Shown here: one piece after another, positions 18,139 to 28,426 of the stretch
How positions within the stretch are numbered: position 1 is the stretch's first letter
Layout of the letters: every line of letters begins with the position of its first letter
DNA from: Alkalinema sp. FACHB-956
GTDB taxonomy: Bacteria > Cyanobacteriota > Cyanobacteriia > Leptolyngbyales > Leptolyngbyaceae
NCBI RefSeq assembly: GCF_014697025.1
Contig: NZ_JACJRC010000008.1
Location: forward strand, 62,001 to 126,000
DNA: 64,000 nucleotides
Direction of reading: 5' to 3'
Translations under genes and position numbers: made by a program
The notes under the pieces: generated by a model
What the model was told of the DNA's origin: nothing
Database searches by the model: none
What the model saw: the letters and a program-made list of their open reading frames with translations, nothing else

Positions 18139-20343
18139 ATGAGTATGAAATCGCGTCTTGCTCCTTTTATCCAGGAATATATCTACCAGCAGGGTTGGGC
18201 GGATTTACGTCCAATTCAGGCGGAGGCTTGCCGGGTGGTTTTTGATACGGAAGATCACCTGTTGGTTGCGGCAGGAACCGCTGCAGGCAAGACAGAAGCG
18301 GCTTTTTTACCCGTTCTGACGCGATTGTATGAACGCCCGTCAGCATCGATCGGCGCATTGTATATCGGCCCAATTAAAGCGTTGATCAACGATCAATTTG
18401 AACGGCTGAATGATTTGCTGCAATTTGCGGACATCCCAGTTCACATGTGGCATGGGGATGTCACACAAAGCAAAAAGGCTCAGGTCTTGCGCCACCCCCA
18501 AGGCATTTTACAAATTACGCCGGAATCACTAGAAAGTTTGTTGGTCAATAAAGCCAGCGATCTCCAGCGATTATTAGGTGAATTACAATTCGTTGTCATT
18601 GATGAAGTCCATGCCTTTATCGGGAGCGATCGCGGGGATCAAATTCTTTGTCAACTGACTCGATTAGCGCAGTTAACCCGTAACGAAGCGCGTCGCATTG
18701 GTTTATCTGCTACCCTGGGTGATTACGATTTGGCTGAACGTTGGATGGCAGCAGGCACCCAGCGCCGGGTCGTCACGCCGAAAATGGCTGGGGCCGATCG
18801 TAAAATTCAACTGTCCCTAGAACATTTCTATGATCCAGGGCTGGTGGTACGGGCCAAGGAAGACACGCGGGATCAGGCGTTTAATCCCTACCATTTACAT
18901 TTGTTGAACCAGAGTTTGGGTAAAAAATGTTTGATTTTTGCCAATGGGCGCACGGCGACGGAAGAGGCGATCGCGGGGATTCGCTCGATTGCCCAAGCCA
19001 AGGGCTATCCGGACATTTACCACGTGCACCACGGCAGCATTTCCGCTGATTTGCGTCAGGTAGCAGAGGCGGCCATGCGAGAACCCGATCGACCCGCTGT
19101 TACTGCCGCTACGGTGACGTTTGAAATGGGGATTGATTTGGGACAACTCGATCGGGTGATTCAACTGGAATCGCCCTCATCGGTGGCCAGCTTTTTGCAA
19201 CGATTGGGACGATCGGGACGGCGGGGAGGCGTGGCGGAAATGCGCTTCGTTTGTGCGGAGGAGAAACCCACGGGGGAAGAAACCCTACCGGAACAACTGC
19301 CTTGGCAACTGCTGCAAGCGATCGCGATTATTCAACTCTATCTAGAAGAACAGTGGATTGAGCCACCGCAGTTTGTGCAGTATCCCTATAGTTTGCTCTA
19401 TCACCAAACCATGAGTACCTTGGCCTCCCTGGGTGAATTAACTCCGGCCATCCTTGCCCAGCAGGTTTTACCCTTGCCCCCCTTCCAGAAGATTACTCAG
19501 GCCGATTATCGTGATTTGTTGCGCCACTGGATTGAGTTAGAGCATATTGAGGTGACAGAAACGAAGACCTTAATTATTGGGTTGAAGGGTGAGAAAATTG
19601 CCCGGAATTTTAAGTTCTACGCCATCTTTGCAGACAACGAAGAATACATCATCAAGTGCAATCAAAAAATTGTCGGTTCGATTATGGTGCCGCCCAGTGA
19701 AGGCGATCGCATCTCCCTAGCGGGTCAGGTGTGGGAGGTGCTGCAGGTGGATAGCCAACGCAAGGCCATTAAAGTGCGGCCCACCCAGCAAGCCGCGAAT
19801 GCCAGCTCTTGGCGGGGCACCACGGGCGATATCCATACAAGGGTGTTGCAACGGATGCGGCAGGTATTGCAAGAGGATACGGTTTATCCCTACCTGCACC
19901 CCAGCGCCCAAGCACGACTTCAGACGGCACGACAGTTTGCCCGTAGTCACGGAATTTTAAACAGTCCGATCGTGTTACTCGAAGAGGGCTATGCCTGTAT
20001 TTTTCCCTGGATCGGGACCAAGGCATTTCGCACACTGGAACGATTTCTGCGGCTGTACTGTCGGCCTTTGTTGAATATCAAAGGGGTGAAGGGTCGATCG
20101 CCCTATTTTTTAGTGGTGAATTTAGGGAAATGCCCGATCGAGAATCTACGCTATGAAATTCAAGCCCTGGGAGAACGGCCCTTATCAGCGGAGGAACTCA
20201 TGGAAGCAGAAGAAGCTCCAAAAATTCAGAAATATGATGCCTATATTCCCGATGAATTTCTGCGCAAAGCCTTTGCTGCCGATGGGTTAGCGATCGAAGA
20301 TTTAAAATCTGCCATCGCCCACGGATTTCCTGCCTTGGCTTGA
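18139..20343 (+). CDS. Lhr-like superfamily 2 DEAD/DEAH-box helicase
   Basis: A 734-residue ATP-dependent helicase. RecA1 contains LRPIQAEACRVV (Q-motif side), VAAGTAAGKTEAAFLP (Walker A), VIDEVHAF (DEVH box) and GLSATLGD (motif III). RecA2 contains ATVTFEMGIDLGQLDRVIQ and QRLGRSGRRGG (motif VI). Residues about 400-720 match the winged-helix plus beta-barrel Lhr core (DRISLAGQVWEVLQVD). At 734 residues it is about half the size of Escherichia coli Lhr and lacks its long C-terminal extension. It is probably a DNA repair or RNA helicase. It stands alone, not beside a nuclease or defence gene, and is convergent with atpC. Confidence 0.93.
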   Translation: MSMKSRLAPFIQEYIYQQGWADLRPIQAEACRVVFDTEDHLLVAAGTAAGKTEAAFLPVLTRLYERPSASIGALYIGPIKALINDQFERLNDLLQFADIPVHMWHGDVTQSKKAQVLRHPQGILQITPESLESLLVNKASDLQRLLGELQFVVIDEVHAFIGSDRGDQILCQLTRLAQLTRNEARRIGLSATLGDYDLAERWMAAGTQRRVVTPKMAGADRKIQLSLEHFYDPGLVVRAKEDTRDQAFNPYHLHLLNQSLGKKCLIFANGRTATEEAIAGIRSIAQAKGYPDIYHVHHGSISADLRQVAEAAMREPDRPAVTAATVTFEMGIDLGQLDRVIQLESPSSVASFLQRLGRSGRRGGVAEMRFVCAEEKPTGEETLPEQLPWQLLQAIAIIQLYLEEQWIEPPQFVQYPYSLLYHQTMSTLASLGELTPAILAQQVLPLPPFQKITQADYRDLLRHWIELEHIEVTETKTLIIGLKGEKIARNFKFYAIFADNEEYIIKCNQKIVGSIMVPPSEGDRISLAGQVWEVLQVDSQRKAIKVRPTQQAANASSWRGTTGDIHTRVLQRMRQVLQEDTVYPYLHPSAQARLQTARQFARSHGILNSPIVLLEEGYACIFPWIGTKAFRTLERFLRLYCRPLLNIKGVKGRSPYFLVVNLGKCPIENLRYEIQALGERPLSAEELMEAEEAPKIQKYDAYIPDEFLRKAFAADGLAIEDLKSAIAHGFPALA

Positions 20344-20648
20344 CCGAATTCCTGTTAACGTGCGTTCGACAAGCCAAATTGTCCCTCACAAATCTCCTGT
20401 GCTGGGACGGAGAATTCACTTGGGTGTCGGGGGAGTAGAGTCCCCTGACATCGCAGGGGGGTGGGGAGAAGGTCCCCGATCTTCGCTGCGCAGCAGCCCT
20501 GACGATCGAACTGCACCACGAATTGATCGAACTCACGGCCTGTTAACGTGACCAAATTTCCATTAAAAAAGAGAAGCTCCAAACAGGAACTTCCCTTCGT
20601 TAATTCAGCAAATCACAACCTCTGTAGGGCAAAGCGAACAAAGCAAAT
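20344..20648. other. intergenic region between the helicase gene and atpC (convergent)
   Basis: It contains the atp terminator (listed) and a short inverted repeat CCCCTG...CAGGGG at 20442-20459 without a T-tract that could end the helicase transcript. Nothing else was recognised. Confidence 0.5.
20563..20593 (-). terminator. rho-independent terminator of atpD-atpC
   Basis: On the minus strand, GAAGTTCC pairs with GGAGCTTC (20586-20593 with 20573-20580, one G-U pair), then U-rich sequence including six U from the A-run at 20565-20570. It lies about 55 nt after the atpC stop. Confidence 0.92.
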
Positions 20649-21059
20649 TTAGGCGTTTCCACCCGCAGCTTGAACGCGCGCGCGCGCCCGCTTAAATGCT
20701 TGGCTTGCCTGAAGCAATTCTTGGCGATCGGTGCCACTTTGAGCCTTGTTATAGCGAACTTCCGCTTCCCCAAAGGCTTTGCGGGCTTCATCCAGATTAA
20801 TATCCGCCCCGCGTTCTGCACCATTCACCAGAACCGTGACTTCGTTGCTTTCAACTTCAGCAAAGCCACCCATCAAGGCGATCGGGGTCCAGTTTTTGTC
20901 TGCCCGAACCCGCATTACCCCAGTTTCCAATGCGGTTAACAGGGGTGCGTGGCCGGTCAAGATTCCCAACTGGCCGGTTGTGCTGGGCAGAATCACTTCT
21001 TCAGCCGTTGCATCCCAGACAGTTTTATCGGGTGCAATCACACGAACAGTTAAAGACAT
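20649..21059 (-). CDS. atpC: F0F1 ATP synthase epsilon subunit
   Basis: A 136-residue epsilon subunit of the rotary ATP synthase, an intrinsic regulator of ATPase activity on the central stalk. It begins [16 protein letters not shown] and shows the beta-sandwich motifs [18 protein letters not shown] and [22 protein letters not shown], then a two-helix C-terminal domain. The C-terminal coding region includes a run of alternating CG dinucleotides at about 20676-20690. It is cotranscribed after atpD with a 117-nt spacer, the standard beta-epsilon pair of cyanobacteria and plastids. Confidence 0.98.
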   Translation of the reverse strand: MSLTVRVIAPDKTVWDATAEEVILPSTTGQLGILTGHAPLLTALETGVMRVRADKNWTPIALMGGFAEVESNEVTVLVNGAERGADINLDEARKAFGEAEVRYNKAQSGTDRQELLQASQAFKRARARVQAAGGNA

Positions 21060-21176
21060 GGCAGTTCTCCGAGCAGTTCTTCAAGTCGTTCTCCAAAGGA
21101 TTGCCAGGATTGGCTCAGGAGCTAGGGGCGAGCTGAGGACAGGCCGTTTAGCTCACCCCTAGACTCGAATCACTGA

Positions 21177-22637
<1,461 letters not shown>

Positions 22638-22867
22638 CTACTGTAGGTATTCAGCTTACTTCAAAAACGAATGTGCTCTGAAAGCTATCCCGACTAGGAT
22701 CCCAGCAGTCAGGGCTAGTCGTATTTGAGATCACTTTCAAGCAGGCTAAATTGCCAAATCCCAGATTACCACTGAAGGGTTACGGATGATTAAGAAGTTC
22801 TAAAGTCCGTAGGAAATTTTGCTTAGTGGAGACTGCTGAGGCTGGGATCGCGGTGGAACTGGGGATC

Positions 22868-24178
22868 CTAGGGTTCGCTGCTGAGATCGATCGCCGATCG
22901 CACCTGATGGCCGATGTCTCGACGGTAGTACATCCCCTGGAACTGGATTTCCCCTAGGGCCTGGTAGGCTTTGGCAAAGGCCGCATCGAAGGTATCTCCA
23001 AGGGCGGTGACCCCTAGGACGCGCCCACCATCGGTGACGAGGCCCGTTTTCTTCCGGTAGGTTCCCGCATGAAAGACCGTGGCTCCCCAGCCTTCGGCAT
23101 CGGAAATGCCAGTGATGGGATAGTCTTTTTTGTACTTGCCGGGATAGCCACCGGAGGCTGCAACGACGCAGGCGGATACTTGAGGTTTCCAGCGGAGGGG
23201 ATCGACATCTTCCAGCTCCCCATTGACGCAGGCGAGCATGAGTTTTTCCAGGGGCATGTCCAGGAGGGGCAGGACGGCTTGGGTTTCTGGATCGCCGAAG
23301 CGACAGTTAAATTCGATGACTTTGGGGTCGCCCTCCGGGGTGATCATTAACCCCGCGTAGAGAATGCCACAGTAGTCAATGCCCCGTTGCTTCAGGGTTG
23401 CGATCGTCGGTTCCAGGATTTCCCGTTGGACTCGTTCCATCAACTCCGGGGTGACGATCGGAGCGGGGGCGTAGACTCCCATGCCGCCGGTGTTTTCTCC
23501 GGTGTCCCCTTCGCCGATGCGTTTGTGATCCTGGGCTGGCAGTAAGGGGCGGATAGTGTTGCCGTCGGTAATGGCTAGGACAGAGGCTTCCTGACCGAAG
23601 AGGCATTCTTCGATTACCACCTGCTTACCAGCGTCGCCAAATTGACCGCTGAAGCAGGCATCGATCGCGGTGAGGGCTTGGCCAACGGTTTCTGCGACGG
23701 TCACGCCTTTCCCAGCAGCGAGGCCATCGGCTTTGATGACGATCGGGGCTCCCTCCGCTTCCACATAGGCCTTAGCATCGGCGGCATTGTCAAACACAGC
23801 GGATTTGGCCGTGGGAATACCTGCTTCTACCATCAACGCCTTGGCCCAAGCTTTGCTGGATTCAATTTGCGCTCCGGCACGGGTGGGGCCGAAGACTTTC
23901 AGCCCTTTGCCCCGCATATAGTCGGTAATGCCTTCCGCTAAAGGAGCTTCTGGCCCAATCACCACTAACTTAACGTTATTGACCAAACAGAACCGAGTAA
24001 TGCCCTCAAAGTCGTTTTGGGTCATTTCCATATTGCGGCATTGGGGCAGGGTTGCTGTGCCGCCATTCCCCGGAACGCAGGTGACCTCCACATTGTCCGA
24101 CTGCACCAGTTTCCAAGCGATCGCGTGTTCGCGCCCACCATTGCCAACCACCAAAACTTTCACAGCAGCCTCACTCAA
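22868..24178 (-). CDS. purD: phosphoribosylamine-glycine ligase (GAR synthetase)
   Basis: Ligates glycine to phosphoribosylamine with ATP, step two of purine synthesis. The 436 residues have an ATP-grasp fold. Signatures are VLVVGNGGREHAIAWKL at the N-terminus, VVIGPEAPLAEGI, KADGLAAGKGVTVA (ATP binding), AQDHKRIGEGDTGENTGGMG and FNCRFGDPETQAVLP. It starts at the ATG at 24178. The gene is transcribed away from the TPR gene, and the shared upstream interval is only about 130 nt. Confidence 0.98.
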   Translation of the reverse strand: MSEAAVKVLVVGNGGREHAIAWKLVQSDNVEVTCVPGNGGTATLPQCRNMEMTQNDFEGITRFCLVNNVKLVVIGPEAPLAEGITDYMRGKGLKVFGPTRAGAQIESSKAWAKALMVEAGIPTAKSAVFDNAADAKAYVEAEGAPIVIKADGLAAGKGVTVAETVGQALTAIDACFSGQFGDAGKQVVIEECLFGQEASVLAITDGNTIRPLLPAQDHKRIGEGDTGENTGGMGVYAPAPIVTPELMERVQREILEPTIATLKQRGIDYCGILYAGLMITPEGDPKVIEFNCRFGDPETQAVLPLLDMPLEKLMLACVNGELEDVDPLRWKPQVSACVVAASGGYPGKYKKDYPITGISDAEGWGATVFHAGTYRKKTGLVTDGGRVLGVTALGDTFDAAFAKAYQALGEIQFQGMYYRRDIGHQVRSAIDLSSEP

Positions 24179-24311
24179 CTTGATAGAATCCAGAGCTGGG
24201 GTAGATGTCGAGTCGATTTGCCCACTTGCGGGAACTTTTGACTATAAAACTTTTGACTATAACCCAAGGATCAACAATACCATTCTGGGTGGTGAGATGA
24301 GGACGATCGTG

Positions 24312-25739
24312 ATGAGTCGATGGCAGCAGCACAGCAGGATGCAAGGCGGGATCCCCAGAGGTGTGACCAGTGGATTGGCGGGGATCGCACTGGGACTATT
24401 CGCGATCGCCTTACCCAGTTCAGCCCAACTCCCAACCCGAGTGCTTGGCCCGCAGATTAAAACGCCGCCGAAAACCCAAGCTTCTCCCCCCAAGCCCCAG
24501 GAAGATCGATTTCCCCCGAATCCCTTGGAAATCCAAGAACCCGATCCTCTCTTGCCAAAAGGTAAACAACCCCTATCTGCGGCAGAGCGCGATCGCCTGC
24601 GGACAGCCTTAGATGCACTATCGCTGCAAGGAATGGCCAAGCTCCAAGAAGGGAAACCCCAGGAAGCCTTTGACCTTTGGAATCGGGAGTTGCGCTTGCG
24701 ACGGGCGCTGGGCTATCGGGAAGAGGTGATTGCCCTGGGCCGTGTGGGGGAAACGGCGTGGCAGCAGAGCCAGACCCAGGAAGTTCGCTACATTAGCCAA
24801 CGCTTGCAGCAAATCCAGGCCGAAATTCAGAAGCCCCCTATTCCCACCGATCGCGCCGAACTGATAGAACTGCTGGGACTCGCCTATCAATTAATTCGAT
24901 CGCCGGATTTGGCTTTGAGTGTGTACGAGCCGAAGTTGGCCCAAGCCCGACAACGGAAGAATGCGCTGGAGGAATTTAATGCCCTCAACGAAATTGGGTT
25001 ACTGCATCTCAACTGGTTTCGCTATCCCAATGCGGCGCAAACCTATCGGGATTTACTAGCGATCGCCCGTCAAAACCAGGATCTCACCAGTGAGGTACTC
25101 TACCTGATCCAACTAACCTATGTGCATGAGCAGGCAAAACAACCAGAACAAGCCGTGCCCTATCTGGAAGCCCTGCTGCAAATCTATCAAGATCAGCCAG
25201 AAGTTCTGCCAGCCTTGACCTTGCGGTTGGCGGAAAACTATGACGCCGCGAAAAACGTTGAAAAAGCGGAGCAAAATTACCAAGCGGCTTATACCCTGTC
25301 CCAAGCGATTACTCAGTCTTCCTATGGTGGAGATGCATTACAGAAACTAGGTCTTCTCTATCGTCGTCACGATCGCATTGATGCCGCAGTACAGGTGTAT
25401 GACTTTCTGGTGGATTATGGGCAGACGATCAATGATCTGTATCTCTCCATGAATGCGGCGGATCAGCTCGGTCAGTTACGACTTTTGCAGAAAGACACGC
25501 AGGGAGCGATCGCGGCATTCCAGCAAGGCTTGCAATTTGCCCAAGTGTTGCAACTACGGCCTGAATATTTCACCCAACGCATTGAGAAAGCGCAGAAACC
25601 TTCGAACTCGCAAGGCCAACCCTTGGATAGTCCATCGAGTGGCCCCAAAGTAGCACCTCAAATAGCGCCTCAAGTAGCGCCTCAAGTAGCGCCGACACCC
25701 ATGCCGCCTGCGATCGAAGGGAAACCAAAAGCGTCCTAG
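24312..25739 (+). CDS. secreted or membrane-anchored TPR-repeat protein
   Basis: About 475 residues. The frame continues upstream through purD antisense DNA, so the start is set near 24312 (ATG preceded by GAGG, MSRWQQHSRMQGG) or at 24297, five codons earlier. A basic N-terminus plus a hydrophobic stretch (GLAGIALGLFAIALPSSAQ) look like a signal peptide. After a Pro-rich spacer, residues about 95-420 are tetratricopeptide-like helical pairs (for example GMAKLQEGKPQEAFDLWNRE and NAAQTYRDLLAIARQNQDL). The C-terminal tail is Pro/Val/Ala rich with a VAPQ repeat. It is a probable periplasmic scaffold; the partner is unknown. Confidence 0.8.
   Translation: MSRWQQHSRMQGGIPRGVTSGLAGIALGLFAIALPSSAQLPTRVLGPQIKTPPKTQASPPKPQEDRFPPNPLEIQEPDPLLPKGKQPLSAAERDRLRTALDALSLQGMAKLQEGKPQEAFDLWNRELRLRRALGYREEVIALGRVGETAWQQSQTQEVRYISQRLQQIQAEIQKPPIPTDRAELIELLGLAYQLIRSPDLALSVYEPKLAQARQRKNALEEFNALNEIGLLHLNWFRYPNAAQTYRDLLAIARQNQDLTSEVLYLIQLTYVHEQAKQPEQAVPYLEALLQIYQDQPEVLPALTLRLAENYDAAKNVEKAEQNYQAAYTLSQAITQSSYGGDALQKLGLLYRRHDRIDAAVQVYDFLVDYGQTINDLYLSMNAADQLGQLRLLQKDTQGAIAAFQQGLQFAQVLQLRPEYFTQRIEKAQKPSNSQGQPLDSPSSGPKVAPQIAPQVAPQVAPTPMPPAIEGKPKAS
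25654..25698 (+). repeat. 12-nt in-frame tandem repeat at the end of the TPR gene
   Basis: CCTCAA(A/G)TAGCG is repeated about three times and encodes PQ(I/V)AP. It is a short slippage-type expansion within coding DNA. Confidence 0.8.
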
Positions 25740-25906
25740 TCAGCGATCGAGGCTGCGGGTCAGGAAACATCTCAAAACATGTCAAACTCCGCCTATTGCG
25801 ATTGTGTCTGATTACACTGAAGGTAAATCTTCAGTCAACGCTAGATTACACAGCGGTTGTGTAACAGTTTTTCGTTGTTTCGCTGCCTCAGGAAGGCTAG
25901 AGGACT

Positions 25907-26434
25907 ATGTTTCGGCGGATTCTTGTCGCGTTAGATCGTTCTGACAGTAGCTCAGCAATTTTTCATGAAGCCCTGACATTAGCGCGATCGATGGGGGCAG
26001 CCCTGATGCTGTTGCATGTTGCCAGCGTCTTTGAAGAGGGGTATAGTGCACCGTTTTATCCTGGGGTGGACGGGATCTATTCCACGCTCCATGATGAAGT
26101 GATCAAAAGCTATCTGGCCCATTGGGAAGAAATGCAGGCAGAAAGCTTGAATTGGTTGCGATCGCTCTGCGACCAAGCGACGGAGGCCGGGGTTCCGACG
26201 GAATTTTCCCAGGCAGTCGGCGATCCGGGACAAGTGATTTGTCAGCAGGCCCGATTTTGGAATGCAGATTTGATTTTGGTGGGGCGTCGAGGGCGCAAAG
26301 GCTTCACCGAGTTGCTGTTGGGGAGTGTTAGCAATTATGTCCTCCACCATGCGCCCTGTTCGATTCTGACGGTGCAGGGTTCCACTATTTGTGCACATGA
26401 GCAACCCATAATACAGGAATCGCCAGTCGTGTGA
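25907..26434 (+). CDS. universal stress protein (UspA family)
   Basis: A 175-residue single Usp domain. It opens with MFRRILVALDRSDSSSAIF, the conserved first strand and Asp. The ATP-binding motif G-x2-G-x9-G-S is present as GRRGRKGFTELLLGS near residue 126, so it belongs to the ATP-binding class. The end CSILTVQ matches the family's last strand, followed by a short extra tail. A clear terminator follows. It is convergent with the response regulator gene; no operon is apparent. Confidence 0.93.
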   Translation: MFRRILVALDRSDSSSAIFHEALTLARSMGAALMLLHVASVFEEGYSAPFYPGVDGIYSTLHDEVIKSYLAHWEEMQAESLNWLRSLCDQATEAGVPTEFSQAVGDPGQVICQQARFWNADLILVGRRGRKGFTELLLGSVSNYVLHHAPCSILTVQGSTICAHEQPIIQESPVV

Positions 26435-26474
26435 TGACCAGCGTGTGATTCCCTAAAGTGTGATTCCTAACAAA

Positions 26475-26516
26475 TTAAGGGAAGGTGGCTGAAAAGCTAC
26501 CTTCCCTTAATTTTTT
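26475..26516. terminator. strong terminator after the universal stress protein gene
   Basis: TTAAGGGAAGGTGGC (26475-26489) pairs with GCTACCTTCCCTTAA (26496-26510) except for one G-U, with loop TGAAAA, then six T. The flanking A/T runs also suit the convergent leftward gene, so it may work on both strands. Confidence 0.9.
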
Positions 26517-26624
26517 CATTGAGATATATGGACGGGATACATGGGTGGAATACATGGGCGATCGTGGCAACGAGACTTCTCATACAAGATAGAGACCCGC
26601 TGCCCACGATCGATAGGCAGGATC

Positions 26625-27275
26625 TTATGCCATATTATTTTCCAAGGCCCACCGTGCGAGTTCAGTCCGGTTGTGTAAGCCCGTTTTGCCTAGCATATTG
26701 CTAACGTGACTTTCGATCGTCCGTTGGCTGACGTTCATTTCTTCAGCAATTTCGCGATTAGCACGCCCCCGAGCGACAAATTGAACGACCCGCAGTTCAG
26801 TCGGCGTCAGTTCCACATCAAAGGGCACTTGAATCTTGGGAGACCCGTCTCCACCTTTGGACTCCTTGTGTTGGATCAGTCGGGATGCTTGTTTGAGGGA
26901 CGATTCCACTTGAGCCACCAATTCTTCTGGCTCAAAGGGCTTGACCATATAGACATCCGCCCCAATGTTTAACCCTTTAACGCGGTCTTGGCTTTGGCCC
27001 TTGGCGGAGAGAAAGAGAACAGGAATCCAGTTAGTTTTGGGATCATTGCGAATGGCACTCACGAGCGAATATCCATCCATCTCGGGCATCATGACATCGC
27101 AAATAATCATGTCCGGTGTGTGCCCTTCTAAAACCTCTAGGGCCTCTCGACCGTTCTCAGCGGTAATCACCTCATAGCCACGAAACTCCAGGTAGTCCTT
27201 AACCAACAAGATGAGGTTAGGGTCATCGTCAATGAGGAGTAACTTTTTTGGGATGATGTTAGTAGCTTCCTTCAT
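26625..27275 (-). CDS. NarL/LuxR-type response regulator
   Basis: A 216-residue two-component regulator. The receiver domain spans residues 10-130, with acidic pocket DDDPN, phosphoacceptor Asp60 in IICDVMMPEMDG, the conserved FLSAKGQ and VKPFEPEEL. The C-terminal LuxR HTH spans residues about 150-212 (LTPTELRVVQFVARG and REIAEEMNVSQRTIESHVSNML). This layout resembles the conserved cyanobacterial/plastid Ycf29 (Rre1) group, but I cannot separate it from other NarL-type regulators by reading. No histidine kinase gene is adjacent, so it is an orphan here. Confidence 0.9.
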   Translation of the reverse strand: MKEATNIIPKKLLLIDDDPNLILLVKDYLEFRGYEVITAENGREALEVLEGHTPDMIICDVMMPEMDGYSLVSAIRNDPKTNWIPVLFLSAKGQSQDRVKGLNIGADVYMVKPFEPEELVAQVESSLKQASRLIQHKESKGGDGSPKIQVPFDVELTPTELRVVQFVARGRANREIAEEMNVSQRTIESHVSNMLGKTGLHNRTELARWALENNMA

Positions 27276-27382
27276 ATTGACTCGTATTGCCTGGATGTCG
27301 ATAAGGTGAACTCGTTAATCGGTGCTGGGTGGAACCCAAGGAACCTGCCCATCGTTAATGAACCTGCCGTAGGAGATTACGG

Positions 27383-27460
27383 ATGCAAGATTCATTGATT
27401 TCTGCCATGCTGGGTGGATACAGTGAATATTCCCAAATGAACTGCAAAACTATCGGTTGA
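27383..27460 (+). CDS. candidate very small ORF, 25 codons
   Basis: An ATG at 27383 with AGGAG about 8 nt upstream opens a 25-residue frame beginning MQDSLISAMLGGYSEYSQMN and ending TGA at 27460. It runs against the flanking genes. The only support is the well-placed ribosome binding site; I do not recognise the peptide and it may be chance. Confidence 0.2.
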   Translation: MQDSLISAMLGGYSEYSQMNCKTIG

Positions 27461-27618
27461 AGGCAGGAACCTTCGGATTATTTTGCACCGGGTTCTCGAT
27501 CGGTTCACTGAGTGCCATTTTACTTAGTGACATTGTATACGACCCCCTAAAAAAGTTACCTTGGAAAGCTTGAAGATTGTGAGTTGAGGTTCCAGGAACT
27601 GAAGGACGCTCACAATGT

Positions 27619-27662
27619 AAGTTCCGAGCAAGTTCCGAGCAAGTTCCGAGTAAGTTCCGAGC
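27619..27662. repeat. 11-nt tandem repeat, AAGTTCCGAGC x4
   Basis: Four head-to-tail copies of AAGTTCCGAGC (one has T at the last position) lie just downstream of the ferredoxin-like gene stop. Confidence 0.95.
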
Positions 27663-27688
27663 ACAGGGTACAGAGTTTAGGAAATGCC

Positions 27689-28189
27689 CTAGGGCGCTGC
27701 TTGTGAGTCAGGAGACTGGAGACTCGCTTCCTGGCTGGTCTGAGTACTGAGGTTCTGAGTGTTAAGGTTCTGAGTGCTGAGGTTCTGAGTGCTAAGCTTC
27801 TGGGGTCTCGGGGTTAAGGGATGCTCCAAAAAAGCATACTCTTGGACAACTTGCCCACCAATGAGATGCTGCTGAATAATCTGTTCAATGACCTCAGGTG
27901 TTGCACATCGGTACCACACCCCCTCAGGATACACCACGAGGATGGGGCCTTGTTGACACACTCGTAAACAGTTGGCTTTCGTACGAAAGATACAGGTGGG
28001 CCGATCGGGTTGAGGTTGATCTAGCTTCAATTCGCTGAGGCGTCGCTTGAGATAGTTCCAAGCTTCTAATCCCACTTCCTGGCTACAGCACAGGGGTTTG
28101 GTTTGATCTGCACAGATGAGAAGGTGACGCTCGATGGTGCGTAAACCAAGGGTGCGAATACAAGCGTCTAAGGAATTCTCTTGAGACAT
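27689..28189 (-). CDS. thioredoxin-like [2Fe-2S] ferredoxin domain protein
   Basis: A 166-residue protein with a thioredoxin-like [2Fe-2S] fold (residues about 18-115), the fold of NuoE and shethna-type ferredoxins. Cluster cysteines are visible in [11 protein letters not shown] and CLRVCQQGP; the segment [11 protein letters not shown] and the ending [13 protein letters not shown] are typical. The C-terminal 35 residues are a low-complexity tail made of LSTQN repeats that correspond to a 15-nt DNA tandem repeat (about 27735-27795). The tail is probably disordered and of recent origin. It is monocistronic. A redox partner cannot be inferred from the neighbours. Confidence 0.88.
   Translation of the reverse strand: MSQENSLDACIRTLGLRTIERHLLICADQTKPLCCSQEVGLEAWNYLKRRLSELKLDQPQPDRPTCIFRTKANCLRVCQQGPILVVYPEGVWYRCATPEVIEQIIQQHLIGGQVVQEYAFLEHPLTPRPQKLSTQNLSTQNLNTQNLSTQTSQEASLQSPDSQAAP
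27737..27795 (-). repeat. 15-nt in-frame tandem repeat encoding LSTQN
   Basis: Roughly four copies of a GAGGTTCTGAGTGCT-like unit are read on the minus strand as LSTQN or NLNTQ in the protein's C-terminal tail. Confidence 0.9.
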
Positions 28190-28203
28190 CTAGTTTAGGC
28201 AAT

Positions 28204-28260
28204 ACACGGGAGACACAGCACACGGGAGGCACAGCACACGGGAGGCACAGCACACGGAAG
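28204..28260. repeat. 16-nt tandem repeat upstream of the ferredoxin-like gene
   Basis: About three and a half copies of GCACAGCACACGGGAG lie within 60 nt of the ferredoxin-like gene start, in its promoter region. Confidence 0.93.
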
Positions 28261-28426
28261 ACAACACCTGCGGAATGCTTACTTAAGGATAGCCTTTACA
28301 GATAGAGATTAGTGGCCATTCCCCACGTTCTAGGATTAGGGATTCTGGAGTTTAAGATTAGGACGCATACAATTTGATGATTGAGTAATGGTTGAGATGA
28401 TTCAGCGGGGATGATTTCGATGGAGA

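Larger units (their letters stand above)
27276..27688. other. intergenic region between response regulator and ferredoxin-like genes
   Basis: A 413-nt region upstream of the response regulator and downstream of the ferredoxin-like gene (both leftward). It contains a candidate 25-codon ORF and an 11-nt tandem repeat, both listed. No clear terminator or tRNA was seen. Confidence 0.5.

Noticed and set aside
23928-24296. N-terminal 123 codons preceding the TPR protein
   Set aside because: They run antisense through purD, and a signal peptide plus ribosome binding site appears only at about 24297-24312.
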